Assembly: GCA_040388625.1 (NCBI GenBank)
Contig: JAZKBK010000001.1
Coordinates: 248,001 to 312,000, forward strand
From: Gemmatimonadota bacterium
Lineage (GTDB): Bacteria > Gemmatimonadota > Gemmatimonadetes > Gemmatimonadales > Gemmatimonadaceae
Length of the DNA: 64,000 bases
Reading direction: 5' to 3'
Shown piece after piece: positions 8,436 to 17,431 of the stretch (positions are counted from its first letter, which is position 1; the number at the start of each line of letters is the position of its first letter). Under the pieces are notes generated by a model. The model was not told the DNA's origin. It ran no database searches and was given only the letters and a program-made list of their open reading frames with translations. Both the position numbers and the translations under genes were made by a program.

Positions 8436-8912
8436 CTACTTCCTTATAGCCCCACAAACCGCCGCGTAAGCCTTGCCGGCGCTGCTTCCCGGCGGCCGTT
8501 TGGCCCAATCGATCTGCACCAGCTGCGAATCCGGCGTATCGTAGCCGGCGACCGGCTTCCCGTTGACGTCATATGTTTGCGCCGAAACGGGCTTTATTCC
8601 CTGCGTAGTGCAGTCGATCATCTTACGATCGACCATCGTGCGGTAGGCGTGCTTGCTTCCGATCATCTGGTTCGTCGCGTACTGCCAACGGAGTCGCACG
8701 CGATACGTGCCGTCGGGCGCGCGCTTGGTCTGGGTTGTGTCGAGCGCGACTCTTACCGTGGCGTCGTTATAGACGCTGCGCCATGCGCCGGATGGCCCCG
8801 AGCTGCTGGTCCTGGTCTTCGCCGTCGTGTGTCGCGGCGCCTTCTGGGCGCCGGCAGAAACGGCCAATACTGCCACGGCGAGCAGCGCCGGAATGAGTTT
8901 GCTATGCACCAA
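8436..8912 (-). CDS. Exported hypothetical protein, surface-adhesin-E-like
   Basis: 158 residues with a signal peptide ending VSAGAQ. The mature part starts with W-RSVYNDATVRVALDTTQ and continues YRVRLRWQYATNQ, a pattern like the small surface-adhesin-E type domain (Trp near the start, a V-x-hydrophobic-D strand, then a charged strand). A cysteine pair (Cys in MIDCTTQG and in YAAVCGAI) could form a disulfide. No function can be assigned. It lies 6 bases from the stop of the following gene on the same strand and may be cotranscribed with the amine oxidase. Confidence 0.6.
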   Translation of the reverse strand: MVHSKLIPALLAVAVLAVSAGAQKAPRHTTAKTRTSSSGPSGAWRSVYNDATVRVALDTTQTKRAPDGTYRVRLRWQYATNQMIGSKHAYRTMVDRKMIDCTTQGIKPVSAQTYDVNGKPVAGYDTPDSQLVQIDWAKRPPGSSAGKAYAAVCGAIRK

Positions 8913-8918
8913 CTGACC

Positions 8919-10292
8919 TCACTGGTTTGGAATGGGTTCTTGCCCCAAAGCTTGGAGCACTCCTTGTGCCGCTCGCAATCCGGTGGCCAGCGCGCCTTCG
9001 ACAGTGCCGCTGCGACCTTCCGTGTTCGTGGCCTCTCCAGAGAAGAATACTGTCTGTTCGATGGGTCTTGAAAGCTTCCTCGCTGATCCGCTGCCGCCGA
9101 CCACCGCGTAGCTGTAGGCCCCGCGCGAGAACGGATCGTGCTCCCAGTTATGCATCCAGCTTGCGGTCACCAGACCGGCCAGCCGCTCATAAGTCGTACC
9201 GAGGTGTGCCGCCAGATCGTGCAGCGCGATTCGCTCGATTTCCGCGTCCGGCATGGCGCACAGGGCCGCCGCCGGCGGACCGCCGACCCACCCTACGAGA
9301 ATCGGGGCGCGCACCGGAAACTGGGTCCACCAGACGGGAAAATCAGCCCCCGGACTGTGCAGGAAGCTGAGTGACATAAGCCCGCTCCCGCCGTGCGCGG
9401 GGGCGTTTCGTAGCCCCATTTCCCAGAAGCGTTCACGAAACGCGAAAACCGTTCGGAGCACGCTACCCATTGCGAGACCATCCACCGCCCCCGTCACCGC
9501 CGGAATTTCGGGCTCGAACGTGATCGCGCCCGGCGCCGGTGCCACGGCCTGCAGCACACCGATGGGCACCGTGACTATCACCGTCCGTCCCGACACCGCG
9601 CGGAGCTCGCCCGCGGCGTTCTGGCAGCTCACGACGACCTTTCCGCGCTTCCACTCGACTCTCGTCACCACGGTATTGAGCTCGATCGCGTCGTAGACGT
9701 CGCGCGCGAGCCACGCCGACACACGGTCGTAACCATCCACCACGCGCCCCGTCCGTTCATCCTCGGGGCTCGCGGCAGGGTCACCACCCTTGGCAAGCCA
9801 GCGCTCGCTCACGAGTGATATGTCGGCAGCGTGAAATCCCTGCACGAATTCGATCGCACTGATCCGCGCACGCGCGTCTTTTGGCTTGCGCTTCCGCGCC
9901 GCTCGTTCCGCCAGGTAATCCCTGAAGCTCCGGTCCGGCGTACGGTGCTCGTCCAGCTTCCCGAGCACCTTTTCTATCCGCTTCCAGAAATCGACCTGCC
10001 TGAAAGTTCCTTCGCGCGCTTGCCAGTGCTCGCCCACCACATCGAATGCTGTCAACCCTGCGGCGTCGATTATCGTATCAGTGTTGGGAGTGGCGCCGTG
10101 TAAAAATTCGGCACCAAGCTCGATCGGAACTACCACTGAAGGGTCGCGGTATGTGAAGATTCGGCCACCGACGCGGCCGCGCGCCTCCAGGACGATGACG
10201 CTACGCCCGTTTGCGCGCAGCTCCTTTGCCGCGGCGAGGCCAGCCGCACCCGCTCCGATTATTATCGCGTCGACCACGTCAGCCTGATCCAT
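8919..10292 (-). CDS. FAD-dependent amine oxidase family protein
   Basis: 457 residues from ATG 10292. The N-terminus has the dinucleotide fold (IIIGAGAAGLAAAKELR, then VLEARGRVGGRI, the GG motif of the monoamine oxidase/polyamine oxidase superfamily). Near the C-terminus VFFSGEATNTEGRSGTVEGAL is the second FAD motif. It probably oxidises an amine or polyamine, but closely related flavoproteins include amino acid oxidases and demethylases. I chose 10292 because a TATAAT box lies 9 bases upstream, which would place longer starts (10322, 10328) outside the transcript. Confidence 0.88.
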   Translation of the reverse strand: MDQADVVDAIIIGAGAAGLAAAKELRANGRSVIVLEARGRVGGRIFTYRDPSVVVPIELGAEFLHGATPNTDTIIDAAGLTAFDVVGEHWQAREGTFRQVDFWKRIEKVLGKLDEHRTPDRSFRDYLAERAARKRKPKDARARISAIEFVQGFHAADISLVSERWLAKGGDPAASPEDERTGRVVDGYDRVSAWLARDVYDAIELNTVVTRVEWKRGKVVVSCQNAAGELRAVSGRTVIVTVPIGVLQAVAPAPGAITFEPEIPAVTGAVDGLAMGSVLRTVFAFRERFWEMGLRNAPAHGGSGLMSLSFLHSPGADFPVWWTQFPVRAPILVGWVGGPPAAALCAMPDAEIERIALHDLAAHLGTTYERLAGLVTASWMHNWEHDPFSRGAYSYAVVGGSGSARKLSRPIEQTVFFSGEATNTEGRSGTVEGALATGLRAAQGVLQALGQEPIPNQ

Positions 10293-10301
10293 TCGGACTG
10301 A

Positions 10302-10328
10302 ATTATACACGGCAATTCGCATATGCAA
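10302..10328 (-). promoter_or_regulatory. Predicted promoter for the amine oxidase gene
   Basis: On the minus strand TATAAT (10307-10302) is preceded by TTGCAT (10328-10323) with a 15-base spacer. The -10 box ends only 9 bases before ATG 10292, so the transcript would be nearly leaderless. The -35 overlaps the start codon of the divergent SCO gene. Confidence 0.4.
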
Positions 10329-10934
10329 CGTTTTGTACCCGGATCACTGTCAAGGAATGCCGCGGCCCTGCTTGCGGCGAGCTGTTTCGTCATGCTCGCT
10401 GCCGGCTGCAGGCCTGCGTCGTTTCACGGCACTGCCTACGAGCCGCCCGAAGCCGCGCCGTCGGTCGTGCTGCAACGGGCCAACGGCGCCAAATTCTCGC
10501 TCGCAGACCAGCACGGCTCCGTCGTGCTGCTGTACTTTGGCTACACGCACTGCCCTGACGTCTGCCCGACGACGCTCTCCGACTGGAAGCGCGTCAAGGA
10601 AGGGCTCGGCCGCGATGCATCGCGCGTTCGTTTTGTCTTTATCTCGGTCGATCCCGATCGCGACGATCCTGTCACATTGCAACATTTCGTGTCACGCTTC
10701 GATCCGGAATTCATCGGCGCAACAGCCGATTCAGCGACACTCGCCGGAATCGAGCATTCCTTCCACGTAAATTCATCACGAGAGGAATCCACATCCGCCG
10801 GCGGCTACTCGGTGACCCATCCGTCGCAGACATTCGTGGTGGACAAGAGCGGCAATCTCCGCCTTCTATACTCTTTCGGAATGTCGACGAGCGACATGGT
10901 ATCCGACATTCGTCAGCTGCTGCGCGGCGCATGA
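10323..10934 (+). CDS. SCO1/SenC family copper chaperone, lipoprotein
   Basis: 203 residues with a lipoprotein-like signal ending LAAGC (Cys29). The thioredoxin-like fold carries the copper ligands Cys77 and Cys81 (CPDVC) and His166 (SVTHPSQTF). SCO proteins deliver copper to, or reduce the thiols of, the CuA site of cytochrome c oxidase in the periplasm. The downstream PCuAC gene overlaps by 4 bases (ATGA), making the usual copper-delivery pair. Confidence 0.93.
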   Translation: MQRFVPGSLSRNAAALLAASCFVMLAAGCRPASFHGTAYEPPEAAPSVVLQRANGAKFSLADQHGSVVLLYFGYTHCPDVCPTTLSDWKRVKEGLGRDASRVRFVFISVDPDRDDPVTLQHFVSRFDPEFIGATADSATLAGIEHSFHVNSSREESTSAGGYSVTHPSQTFVVDKSGNLRLLYSFGMSTSDMVSDIRQLLRGA

Positions 10935-11377
10935 GGGCGTCGGTTTTGCGAACGCTCACATTGATGTCCACGCTCGCCGGACTCGCCGCATGCCATCGCG
11001 ACGCACCGTTGTCGGCGACGACTTTCGAGCTTCATGACGCATGGGTCCGCGCCACGCCGGACTCAGGCTCGACGACGGCGGGTTACATCCGATTCGTCAA
11101 CGGCACTGCGGATACGGTCTGGGTATCGCGCTTCTCATCCGACGACGCAGCCACGGTCGAGCTGCACCAATCGTCCGACGTCGCGGGCGAGATGCACATG
11201 GCGATGCTCGATTCACTCGCCGTCGCGCCGAATCACAGCGTAACGATGCGTCCTGGCGGCTATCATCTGATGCTGATCGGCGCAACGCACGCACTCGTAC
11301 CGGGTTCGATGGTGCGAATCGTGATGCATCTCTCTAACGGCGCCGTCGTTTCCACGTCCGCGAGAGTGAAGAGCTGA
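10931..11377 (+). CDS. PCu(A)C periplasmic copper chaperone
   Basis: 148 residues with a lipoprotein-type signal ending LAAC (Cys21). It contains the exact family copper motif H-x10-M-x21-H-x-M: His79, Met90, His112 and Met114. PCuAC hands Cu(I) to the CuA centre of cytochrome oxidase together with SCO. It overlaps the SCO gene by 4 bases and ends just before the convergent kup gene. Confidence 0.93.
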   Translation: MRASVLRTLTLMSTLAGLAACHRDAPLSATTFELHDAWVRATPDSGSTTAGYIRFVNGTADTVWVSRFSSDDAATVELHQSSDVAGEMHMAMLDSLAVAPNHSVTMRPGGYHLMLIGATHALVPGSMVRIVMHLSNGAVVSTSARVKS

Positions 11378-11430
11378 GTTGATTCCTGAGTGAATTCCCG
11401 ACGCATCGAGCGCTACGTCGGGCGCGTGCG

Positions 11431-13368
11431 TCAGATCTCCAGCTGCGCGCCGAGCTCCACCACCCGATTCGGCGGAAGGCCAAAGAAGGCCGTAGCTGGC
11501 AGTGAATTTCGCGCCATGAATGCATACAGCTTCTTGCGCCATCGGGCCAGCTTCGTGCTTCCAATCGGAAGCAGCTGTTCGCGGCCGAGATAGTAGGTCG
11601 TCTCCATGCGCTGCGCACGCACCCCGAATGCGCGAGCGGATGCAAGCAGCCGTTGTGCATCCGGCGCTTCCATGAACCCGTACTGTGCAACCACGCGCCA
11701 GAACCCGAGTGGAAGCTTGGTCACCGTCATTCGCTCGGCGTCGTTCACCTCAGGTATCTCCTTCACCTGTATCGTGAGCAGAATCACCTCTTCGTGCAGC
11801 ACCTTGTTGTGCTTGAGATGATGCAACAGCACCATCGGTGCACCGCTCGAGTCGGCGGTCATGAAGACCGCTGTGCCCGGGACACGCACGACGTGCGTCT
11901 CTGCCAGACTCTTCAATAGCGCATCGAGCGGGAGGCTCGCGTTACGCAGCAGCGTGCGCGTGATCCTGCGACCGGAATGCCACGTCGTCATCAGCGTGAA
12001 GATCGCGCCTGCGATGGCGAGCGGTACCCAGCCACCCGATTCGATCTTGACCATGTTCGAAGCTGCGAACCCGAGATCGATGATCAGGAAGAAGGCGGCA
12101 AACGAGATGTACTGCCAAGGCTTCCAGTTCCACTTCATCTGTGCGAGCTGAGTGAACAACAGCGTGGTGATCACCATCGTGCCCGTCACGGCGATGCCGT
12201 ACGCCGCACTGAGTGCCGCAGACGACCCGAAGCCCAGCACCATGATCACGCAACCGATCATGAGCGCGTTGTTCACTTCCGGCACGTAGATCTGACCCGC
12301 TTCCTCGCCGGACGTGTGGATGACGTTGAAACGCGGGCTGTATCCGAGTTGCACGCACTGATGCGTGAGCGAGAACGCACCCGTGATGAGCGCCTGCGAT
12401 GCGATGACGGCGGCGATGGTCGCGAGCGCGATCAGCGGATAGAGCATCGCGTGCGGTGCGAGTGCGAAGAATGGATTTTCCACGCTCGGCGGGTTCTCCA
12501 GTACGATGGCGCCCTGGCCGAAATAGTTGAGCGCCAGAGACGGAAGCACCAGCGCGAACCATGCGATACGGATCGAACGCCGCCCAAAGTGCCCCATGTC
12601 GGCGTACAGCGCTTCCGTCCCGGTGACAGCGAGCACGACCGCGCCGAGCAGGAGGAACGCGGTACGTCCGTCGTTCAGAAATAGCTGCACACCGTACATC
12701 GGACTTATCGCGAGGAGAATGTGCGGGTGCTGCATGATCGAGTAGGCGCCAAGCACACCGATCGTGCCGAACCAGAGCAGCATCACCGGGCCAAACACCC
12801 ATCCGATATTGGCGGTCCCGTGTCTCTGGACCAGGAACAGCAGAACGAGGATGACTACCGAGAGCGGGACGACGAGATGGCTGAGCGTCGGCGTGACTAC
12901 TTCGAGTCCCTCGACGGCGCTCAGCACGGTGATCGCGGGTGTGATCACGCCGTCGCCGTAGAGCAGGGCAGCACCGATCAGCCCCGTCATGACGAGAATG
13001 ACGCGCCATCGTTTGGATAATCGGTCGCGCTGCTGCAGGATCAGCGCGAGGAGGGCAAGGATTCCGCCTTCACCGCGATTGTCGGCGCGCATGATGAAGA
13101 CGATGTACTTGATGCTCACCGTGAGGATGAGCGCCCACAATATGAGCGACACCACGCCGTAAACGTTGTCCGGCGTCCGTGCGAGCCCGTATTCCGCACG
13201 GAACGACTCGCGGAACGCATACAGCGGACTCGTACCGATGTCGCCGAAGACGACGCCGAGTGCGAGCAGCGAAAGCTTGCCGAGTCTGCGACCGGTCGGC
13301 TCTTCTACAGGTGGCCGTTCCGAGATTGCCGGGGCCGACACTAGGCCGTGATCCTCACGGCCAGCCAT
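11431..13368 (-). CDS. kup: Kup low-affinity potassium transporter
   Basis: 645 residues, full length for the family. The first membrane segment has the hallmark GVVFGDIGTSPLYAFRE. Then come about 12 membrane helices and a C-terminal cytosolic domain of about 170 residues (VVRVPGTAVFMTADSSG onwards). It imports K+ with protons at the inner membrane. The start is ATG 13368. The 300-base upstream region has structured DNA, so leader control is possible. Confidence 0.95.
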   Translation of the reverse strand: MAGREDHGLVSAPAISERPPVEEPTGRRLGKLSLLALGVVFGDIGTSPLYAFRESFRAEYGLARTPDNVYGVVSLILWALILTVSIKYIVFIMRADNRGEGGILALLALILQQRDRLSKRWRVILVMTGLIGAALLYGDGVITPAITVLSAVEGLEVVTPTLSHLVVPLSVVILVLLFLVQRHGTANIGWVFGPVMLLWFGTIGVLGAYSIMQHPHILLAISPMYGVQLFLNDGRTAFLLLGAVVLAVTGTEALYADMGHFGRRSIRIAWFALVLPSLALNYFGQGAIVLENPPSVENPFFALAPHAMLYPLIALATIAAVIASQALITGAFSLTHQCVQLGYSPRFNVIHTSGEEAGQIYVPEVNNALMIGCVIMVLGFGSSAALSAAYGIAVTGTMVITTLLFTQLAQMKWNWKPWQYISFAAFFLIIDLGFAASNMVKIESGGWVPLAIAGAIFTLMTTWHSGRRITRTLLRNASLPLDALLKSLAETHVVRVPGTAVFMTADSSGAPMVLLHHLKHNKVLHEEVILLTIQVKEIPEVNDAERMTVTKLPLGFWRVVAQYGFMEAPDAQRLLASARAFGVRAQRMETTYYLGREQLLPIGSTKLARWRKKLYAFMARNSLPATAFFGLPPNRVVELGAQLEI

Positions 13369-13584
13369 CGGTCACTGAATATGGATAGTGCTCGCGTGAG
13401 CGGAGAGTGCATAACTAACTAAAAGGAAGCCGGGTACTCTGCCGGCCGTAGCTGCCCTGGCAACCGCCAGCGCAACCGGAGAAACATATAGCAAGCGGCC
13501 GGCCGATTGGCCGTTCCGCGTGAATCGGGTGCAACCTACTCAGTTTCGGCACTGAGAGGTGCCCCCGTGTGTCAATTCACTTAC

Positions 13585-13599
13585 CTTTATGGCATAAAG
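13585..13599. promoter_or_regulatory. 15-base palindrome just upstream of the -35 box, candidate operator
   Basis: CTTTATG-G-CATAAAG is a perfect inverted repeat with one central base. It ends 3 bases before the TTGACT box of the next promoter, a place where activators or repressors commonly bind. Confidence 0.45.
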
Positions 13600-13602
13600 T
13601 AC

Positions 13603-13630
13603 TTGACTGAATCGTGGACTCTGCTAGAAT
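13603..13630 (+). promoter_or_regulatory. Sigma70-type promoter for the DUF4173 gene
   Basis: TTGACT at 13603-13608 and TAGAAT at 13625-13630 with a 16-base spacer. The predicted transcription start near 13637 gives a 5' leader of about 35 bases to ATG 13673. Confidence 0.6.
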
Positions 13631-13672
13631 TCCGGAATATGGCCGGCATCGACCGCGGCCGGTCGTCGACTC

Positions 13673-15184
13673 ATGGCGCACGCAATCGGGCGGTCACCCA
13701 TCACACTCATCATGCGAATCGGACTTCTCTGGACCCTCGCCGCGATCGCCGGAGCATTAGGCGCCATCCTCCTGTTCGACGCACTTCCCGGAATTAACTG
13801 GGCCATCTGGGTCGTCGCTGCGATCGCAGGCCTCCTGGTCTATCGCCGACCGGACCGGCAGACTCTTCGCGTAATCGCAACGCCACTCGGCTTTGCCGTC
13901 ATTCTTGCCGCAGGGGCCGCGGTAACGACGACGCCGATCCTGCGCGTCGCTATAGTCGCCATAGTAGCGTCACTCATGGCGCTCGCAGTGGTGCTGGCGA
14001 GCGAACACGGGACTGCACTGGATTATGGCCCCCTCGAGATAATAACGGCTCCCGTTCGCGCGCTCGCGCGCACTGTACGCGGCGCGATCTCATCGGTTGC
14101 AGAAACCTTCGATTCGATCGGCTCGGCGCATGAGCGGCCTGCACTGCGTGGCGCTGTGATCGCGGCGCCGGTCGTGCTCGTGCTGATGCTGCTGTTCGCG
14201 AGCGCGGATCCCGTTCTTGCACGAGGCCGTGACGCCATTTACGGCGTGTTCAGCAACTGGGGTGACATGCCACGCATCGTGTTCGGACTGTTGCTCGGGT
14301 TGTTCGTACTGGGAGCATACGCGGCGACACGCGCGGTACGCTCGTCTTCCGCATCCGCGCCACTGCTGTCGTCGACCGGCGTCGAGCGGATTGGATTGAC
14401 GGAGCGGCGCATCGTGCTCGCTGCTGCGGCGACGGTGTCGTGGTTGTTCGTGCTGTTGCAGCTCAGTTACCTCTTCGGCGCGTCACCCGCGGTCGCCGGC
14501 TCTGGCGTGACGTTCGCGGAGTACGCGCACCGCGGATTCGGTGAGCTTACAGTGGCCGCGACGATAGCCGCGCTCCTCATAATTGCAGCGCACGACAACG
14601 TGAGAGCCGTGCACGATAGTCAGACGCGGAACGCGATCACATGGCCCTCACTGGCACTCCTCGCAGCCGTCGCCTGCATCCTTATCTCTGCGTTCCATCG
14701 CATCATGCTCTACGAGGACGCGTACGGCTACACCACGACGCGCGTGTACGTGCAGGCGTACATGCTGCTGGCACTCGCGATTCTGTTCGTCCTGGCGTGG
14801 CACGTGTGGCGCAAGTTCGACGTGCGCGCACTTTCGCGGCAGATAATGACGGTCGCGCTCGCGACATTGACATTTCTCGTCTTCTGGAATGGTGACGAGT
14901 GGGTTGCCCAGGCGAACCTCGATCGGTATTCACATACCGGCAAGCTCGACGTTCAATACCTCACTCGCGGTCTTTCACTGGATGCGTATCCCGCTCTGGT
15001 CCAGGCGCTTCCGGGCGTGACGGAGCCTGAGCGCGCGCAGCTTTCGCTGGCCCTCGCGCGGGAATATGCGCGCAGATCCGAGCTGCACGGCACGAAAGCC
15101 TGGTACGAGTGGAATCTGCGACGGGAGAGAGCACGCAGCTTCGTCGTGATCACCCATCCCGCGAATATTCCGCCGTCGTTATAG
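13673..15184 (+). CDS. DUF4173 (DUF4153-like) multi-pass membrane protein
   Basis: 503 residues; ATG 13673, with ATG 13712 as an alternative. About 11-12 hydrophobic segments are present. The conserved family region is near the C-terminus: MLYEDAYGYTTTRVYVQAYM, followed by hydrophobic helices and a soluble tail beginning NGDEWVAQANLDRY. The family is uncharacterised, found in the inner membrane, and often near signalling or transport genes. A good sigma70 promoter and a palindrome lie directly upstream. The ChdC gene follows 22 bases downstream and may be cotranscribed. Confidence 0.8.
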   Translation: MAHAIGRSPITLIMRIGLLWTLAAIAGALGAILLFDALPGINWAIWVVAAIAGLLVYRRPDRQTLRVIATPLGFAVILAAGAAVTTTPILRVAIVAIVASLMALAVVLASEHGTALDYGPLEIITAPVRALARTVRGAISSVAETFDSIGSAHERPALRGAVIAAPVVLVLMLLFASADPVLARGRDAIYGVFSNWGDMPRIVFGLLLGLFVLGAYAATRAVRSSSASAPLLSSTGVERIGLTERRIVLAAAATVSWLFVLLQLSYLFGASPAVAGSGVTFAEYAHRGFGELTVAATIAALLIIAAHDNVRAVHDSQTRNAITWPSLALLAAVACILISAFHRIMLYEDAYGYTTTRVYVQAYMLLALAILFVLAWHVWRKFDVRALSRQIMTVALATLTFLVFWNGDEWVAQANLDRYSHTGKLDVQYLTRGLSLDAYPALVQALPGVTEPERAQLSLALAREYARRSELHGTKAWYEWNLRRERARSFVVITHPANIPPSL

Positions 15185-15206
15185 CTTTCGGTCTGGAGGA
15201 GTTCAG

Positions 15207-16004
15207 ATGCCAGACCAGATAGCCGAACAGCCACCCGAAACACTCGAGGGGTGGTACGTTCTGCACCAGATATATCGAATCGACCGGGAGCGGAACACGC
15301 CCGCCGGCACCGCAGAGAGCGACGTCTTCGGACCCACGAAGGAACGGGGCCAGGGATGGAGCGAAGCGGTTGCGCTCATCGGCTCGACGTCGGATGTGAT
15401 GTTCATCCACTGCCGGCCGACGCTCGACGCGATCGGCGATGTCCAGCGCGAGCTGGCTCGGCAACCGTGGATGCGCCGGCTTGTCCCGACCTACTCATTC
15501 TTGAGTGTCACGGAGGCCGGTCTCTACCACATGACGGCCAGGATCGCCGACGAGGCGATCGCGCGCGGCGGAACGGTTGGTGATGCCGACTACGTTGCCG
15601 CAGTCAAGGCAAAGGCGGAAACCGAGCGAACCAACCCGTATGTCCAGCGGCGGCTCCATCCGCAGCGTCCCGATACGATGCCGTACGTGTCGTTCTATCC
15701 GATGTCCAAGCGCAGAGACGTCGGTCAGAACTGGTATTCGCTCCCGATCGCGGAGCGAAGCCGGTTGATGCACGAGCACGGACTGAGCGGACGGCGTTAC
15801 GCCGGTCGCGTGCAGCAAGTCATCACCGGAGCGATCGGGTTCGACGCGTGGGAGTGGGGAGTGACGCTGTTTGCCGGCGATCCGCTCGACTTCAAGAAGA
15901 TCGTATCGGACATGCGCTTCGACGTCGCGAGTGCGGAGTACGCGGAGTTCGGGCCGTTCTATGTAGGCAAGGTCGGCGCGCTCGCCGAGGTGCTGGGCGG
16001 ATAA
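15207..16004 (+). CDS. chdC: Coproheme decarboxylase (ChdC/HemQ), chlorite-dismutase family
   Basis: 265 residues with a strong Shine-Dalgarno (GGAGGAG) before ATG 15207. The heme-binding half has the ChdC signature: FYPMSKRR, then NWYSLPIAERSRLMHEHGLSGR, VITGAIGFDAWEWGVTLFA and MRFDVASAEYAEFGPFYVG. This is the HemQ branch, not the chlorite-degrading branch. ChdC uses H2O2 to decarboxylate coproheme to protoheme, the last step of the coproporphyrin-dependent pathway. The other heme genes of the window are about 16 kb away on the opposite strand. Confidence 0.93.
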   Translation: MPDQIAEQPPETLEGWYVLHQIYRIDRERNTPAGTAESDVFGPTKERGQGWSEAVALIGSTSDVMFIHCRPTLDAIGDVQRELARQPWMRRLVPTYSFLSVTEAGLYHMTARIADEAIARGGTVGDADYVAAVKAKAETERTNPYVQRRLHPQRPDTMPYVSFYPMSKRRDVGQNWYSLPIAERSRLMHEHGLSGRRYAGRVQQVITGAIGFDAWEWGVTLFAGDPLDFKKIVSDMRFDVASAEYAEFGPFYVGKVGALAEVLGG

Positions 16005-16024
16005 CGCCGCCCTCGCACGTCCGG

Positions 16025-17431
16025 TTAGAACTGATAGTAGAGGAATGGCGAGTTCGTGCCATTCATGAATAGGTACGCGACGAGAAAGCCGGCGGCGTAG
16101 ACGCCGGCCCATCGTCGTGTAGTTCCGAATTTGAAGTTCCACGTCTCGGGCAGGAACGCGATCGCAAGCAACGCGACGCCGATCCATCCGAGAACCATCG
16201 GCGTGGCAGGCAGCGAGACGTCACGCGACAGTCCCACGGCCAACATGCTCCTGAGCCAGCCTGCGGCCATGCGCAACGACGTTGCGCGGAAGAACACCCA
16301 TCCGATGACCACTAGCGCGAAGGTCTGGGCGCGATAGACGATCGGCGGATATCGCTTGAACACGGGATGGAACCACCGGTCGATGATGAGCAACACACCG
16401 TGGTATCCGCCCCATATCACAAACGTCCAGCCTGCTCCGTGCCAGAGTCCGCCGAGCAGCATGACGATCATCACATTGACATAGGTGCGTCGCTTGCCCT
16501 TGCGATTGCCCCCGAGTCCGATGTACAGGTAATCGCGCAACCACATGGAGAGACTGATGTGCCATCGTCTCCAGAAATCCTGAATGCCGAGCGAGCGGTA
16601 CGGTGCGTCGAAGTTCTGCGGAATCCTGAGTGAGAACAGATAGCCGAGTCCCACGGCCATGTCGGAATATCCGCTGAAATCGAAATACAGCTGGCAGGTG
16701 TAGCCCAGGGCCGCGATCCACGCCTCGCCGAACGTGAGTGCGTGGATCGAGCCATTCGCGTAGGACGCGAGCAGGGGATCGATGCCGGCGCCGATGTGAT
16801 CGGCGATGATCACCTTCTTGATCAGTCCAACGACGAAGAACCCGATTCCGATCGCGATCCAGTCGCTGCGCGGCGGTCCGTCGATCTGTTCGAGGTCAGC
16901 CTCGATCTGGCGATAGCGGACGATCGGTCCCGCGACGAGCTGCGAGAACAGACTGACGTAGGTGAAATACTCCGCGATGTTGCGTGTCGCCTTGACGCGT
17001 CCGTTCGCGACGTCGACGACGTACGAGATCGTGTGGAACGTGTAGAAGCTGATTCCGATTGGAAGGACGATGTGCAGCGCAGCCGGTTGCGCGCGTACGT
17101 TTAGCCAGTCGAGCGCGATTCCAAGATTCGCGGCGACGAAATTGTAATATTTGAAGAAGCCGAGGAGTGTGAGATCGACGCTCACCGCACCGATCAGCCA
17201 GGCGCGTTTGCGGCTTCGCGATTCAGTACCATCGATTGCAAGTCCGGTGACGAAGCTCACGATGCTCGAGAAGGCGAGCAGGATGCAGAAGCGCCAGTCC
17301 CAGTAGCCGTAGAAGACGTAGCCGGCGATCGCGAGCAGGACGTAGCGCTGTTGTTTCCCTTTCGAGAGCCAGAACAGCCCGAAGACGACTGGCAGGAACG
17401 CGAACAGGAATACGTTTGAATTGAAGATCAT
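16025..17431 (-). CDS. MBOAT family membrane O-acyltransferase, AlgI-like
   Basis: 468 residues. It starts MIFNSNVFLFAFLPVVFGLFW, typical of the AlgI/DltB group, and carries the catalytic-histidine region GGLWHGAGWTFVIWGGYHG. About 11 membrane helices are predicted. Such proteins pass acyl groups across the inner membrane to acetylate polysaccharides outside. Its ATG overlaps the stop of the SGNH-like gene by 4 bases (ATGA), giving the usual two-protein O-acetylation unit. No polysaccharide polymerase is adjacent, so the acceptor is unknown. Confidence 0.9.
   Translation of the reverse strand: MIFNSNVFLFAFLPVVFGLFWLSKGKQQRYVLLAIAGYVFYGYWDWRFCILLAFSSIVSFVTGLAIDGTESRSRKRAWLIGAVSVDLTLLGFFKYYNFVAANLGIALDWLNVRAQPAALHIVLPIGISFYTFHTISYVVDVANGRVKATRNIAEYFTYVSLFSQLVAGPIVRYRQIEADLEQIDGPPRSDWIAIGIGFFVVGLIKKVIIADHIGAGIDPLLASYANGSIHALTFGEAWIAALGYTCQLYFDFSGYSDMAVGLGYLFSLRIPQNFDAPYRSLGIQDFWRRWHISLSMWLRDYLYIGLGGNRKGKRRTYVNVMIVMLLGGLWHGAGWTFVIWGGYHGVLLIIDRWFHPVFKRYPPIVYRAQTFALVVIGWVFFRATSLRMAAGWLRSMLAVGLSRDVSLPATPMVLGWIGVALLAIAFLPETWNFKFGTTRRWAGVYAAGFLVAYLFMNGTNSPFLYYQF

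Larger units (their letters stand above)
13369..13672. other. Divergent intergenic region with inverted repeats
   Basis: 304 bases between divergent kup (-) and the DUF4173 gene (+). Besides the promoter and palindrome listed separately, it contains a hairpin at 13539-13556 (CTCAGT-TTCGGC-ACTGAG, extendable outwards by ACCT/AGGT with a one-base bulge) and a GC-rich inverted region at about 13494-13518 (GCGGCCGGCC...GGCCGTTCCGC). Read on the minus strand this could be a structured 5' leader of kup. I tried to match it to the c-di-AMP (ydaO) class and it does not fit. Confidence 0.4.

Noticed and set aside
13380-13575. ydaO-type c-di-AMP riboswitch upstream of kup
   Set aside because: The conserved sequence blocks of that class are not present on either strand; only generic hairpins remain.
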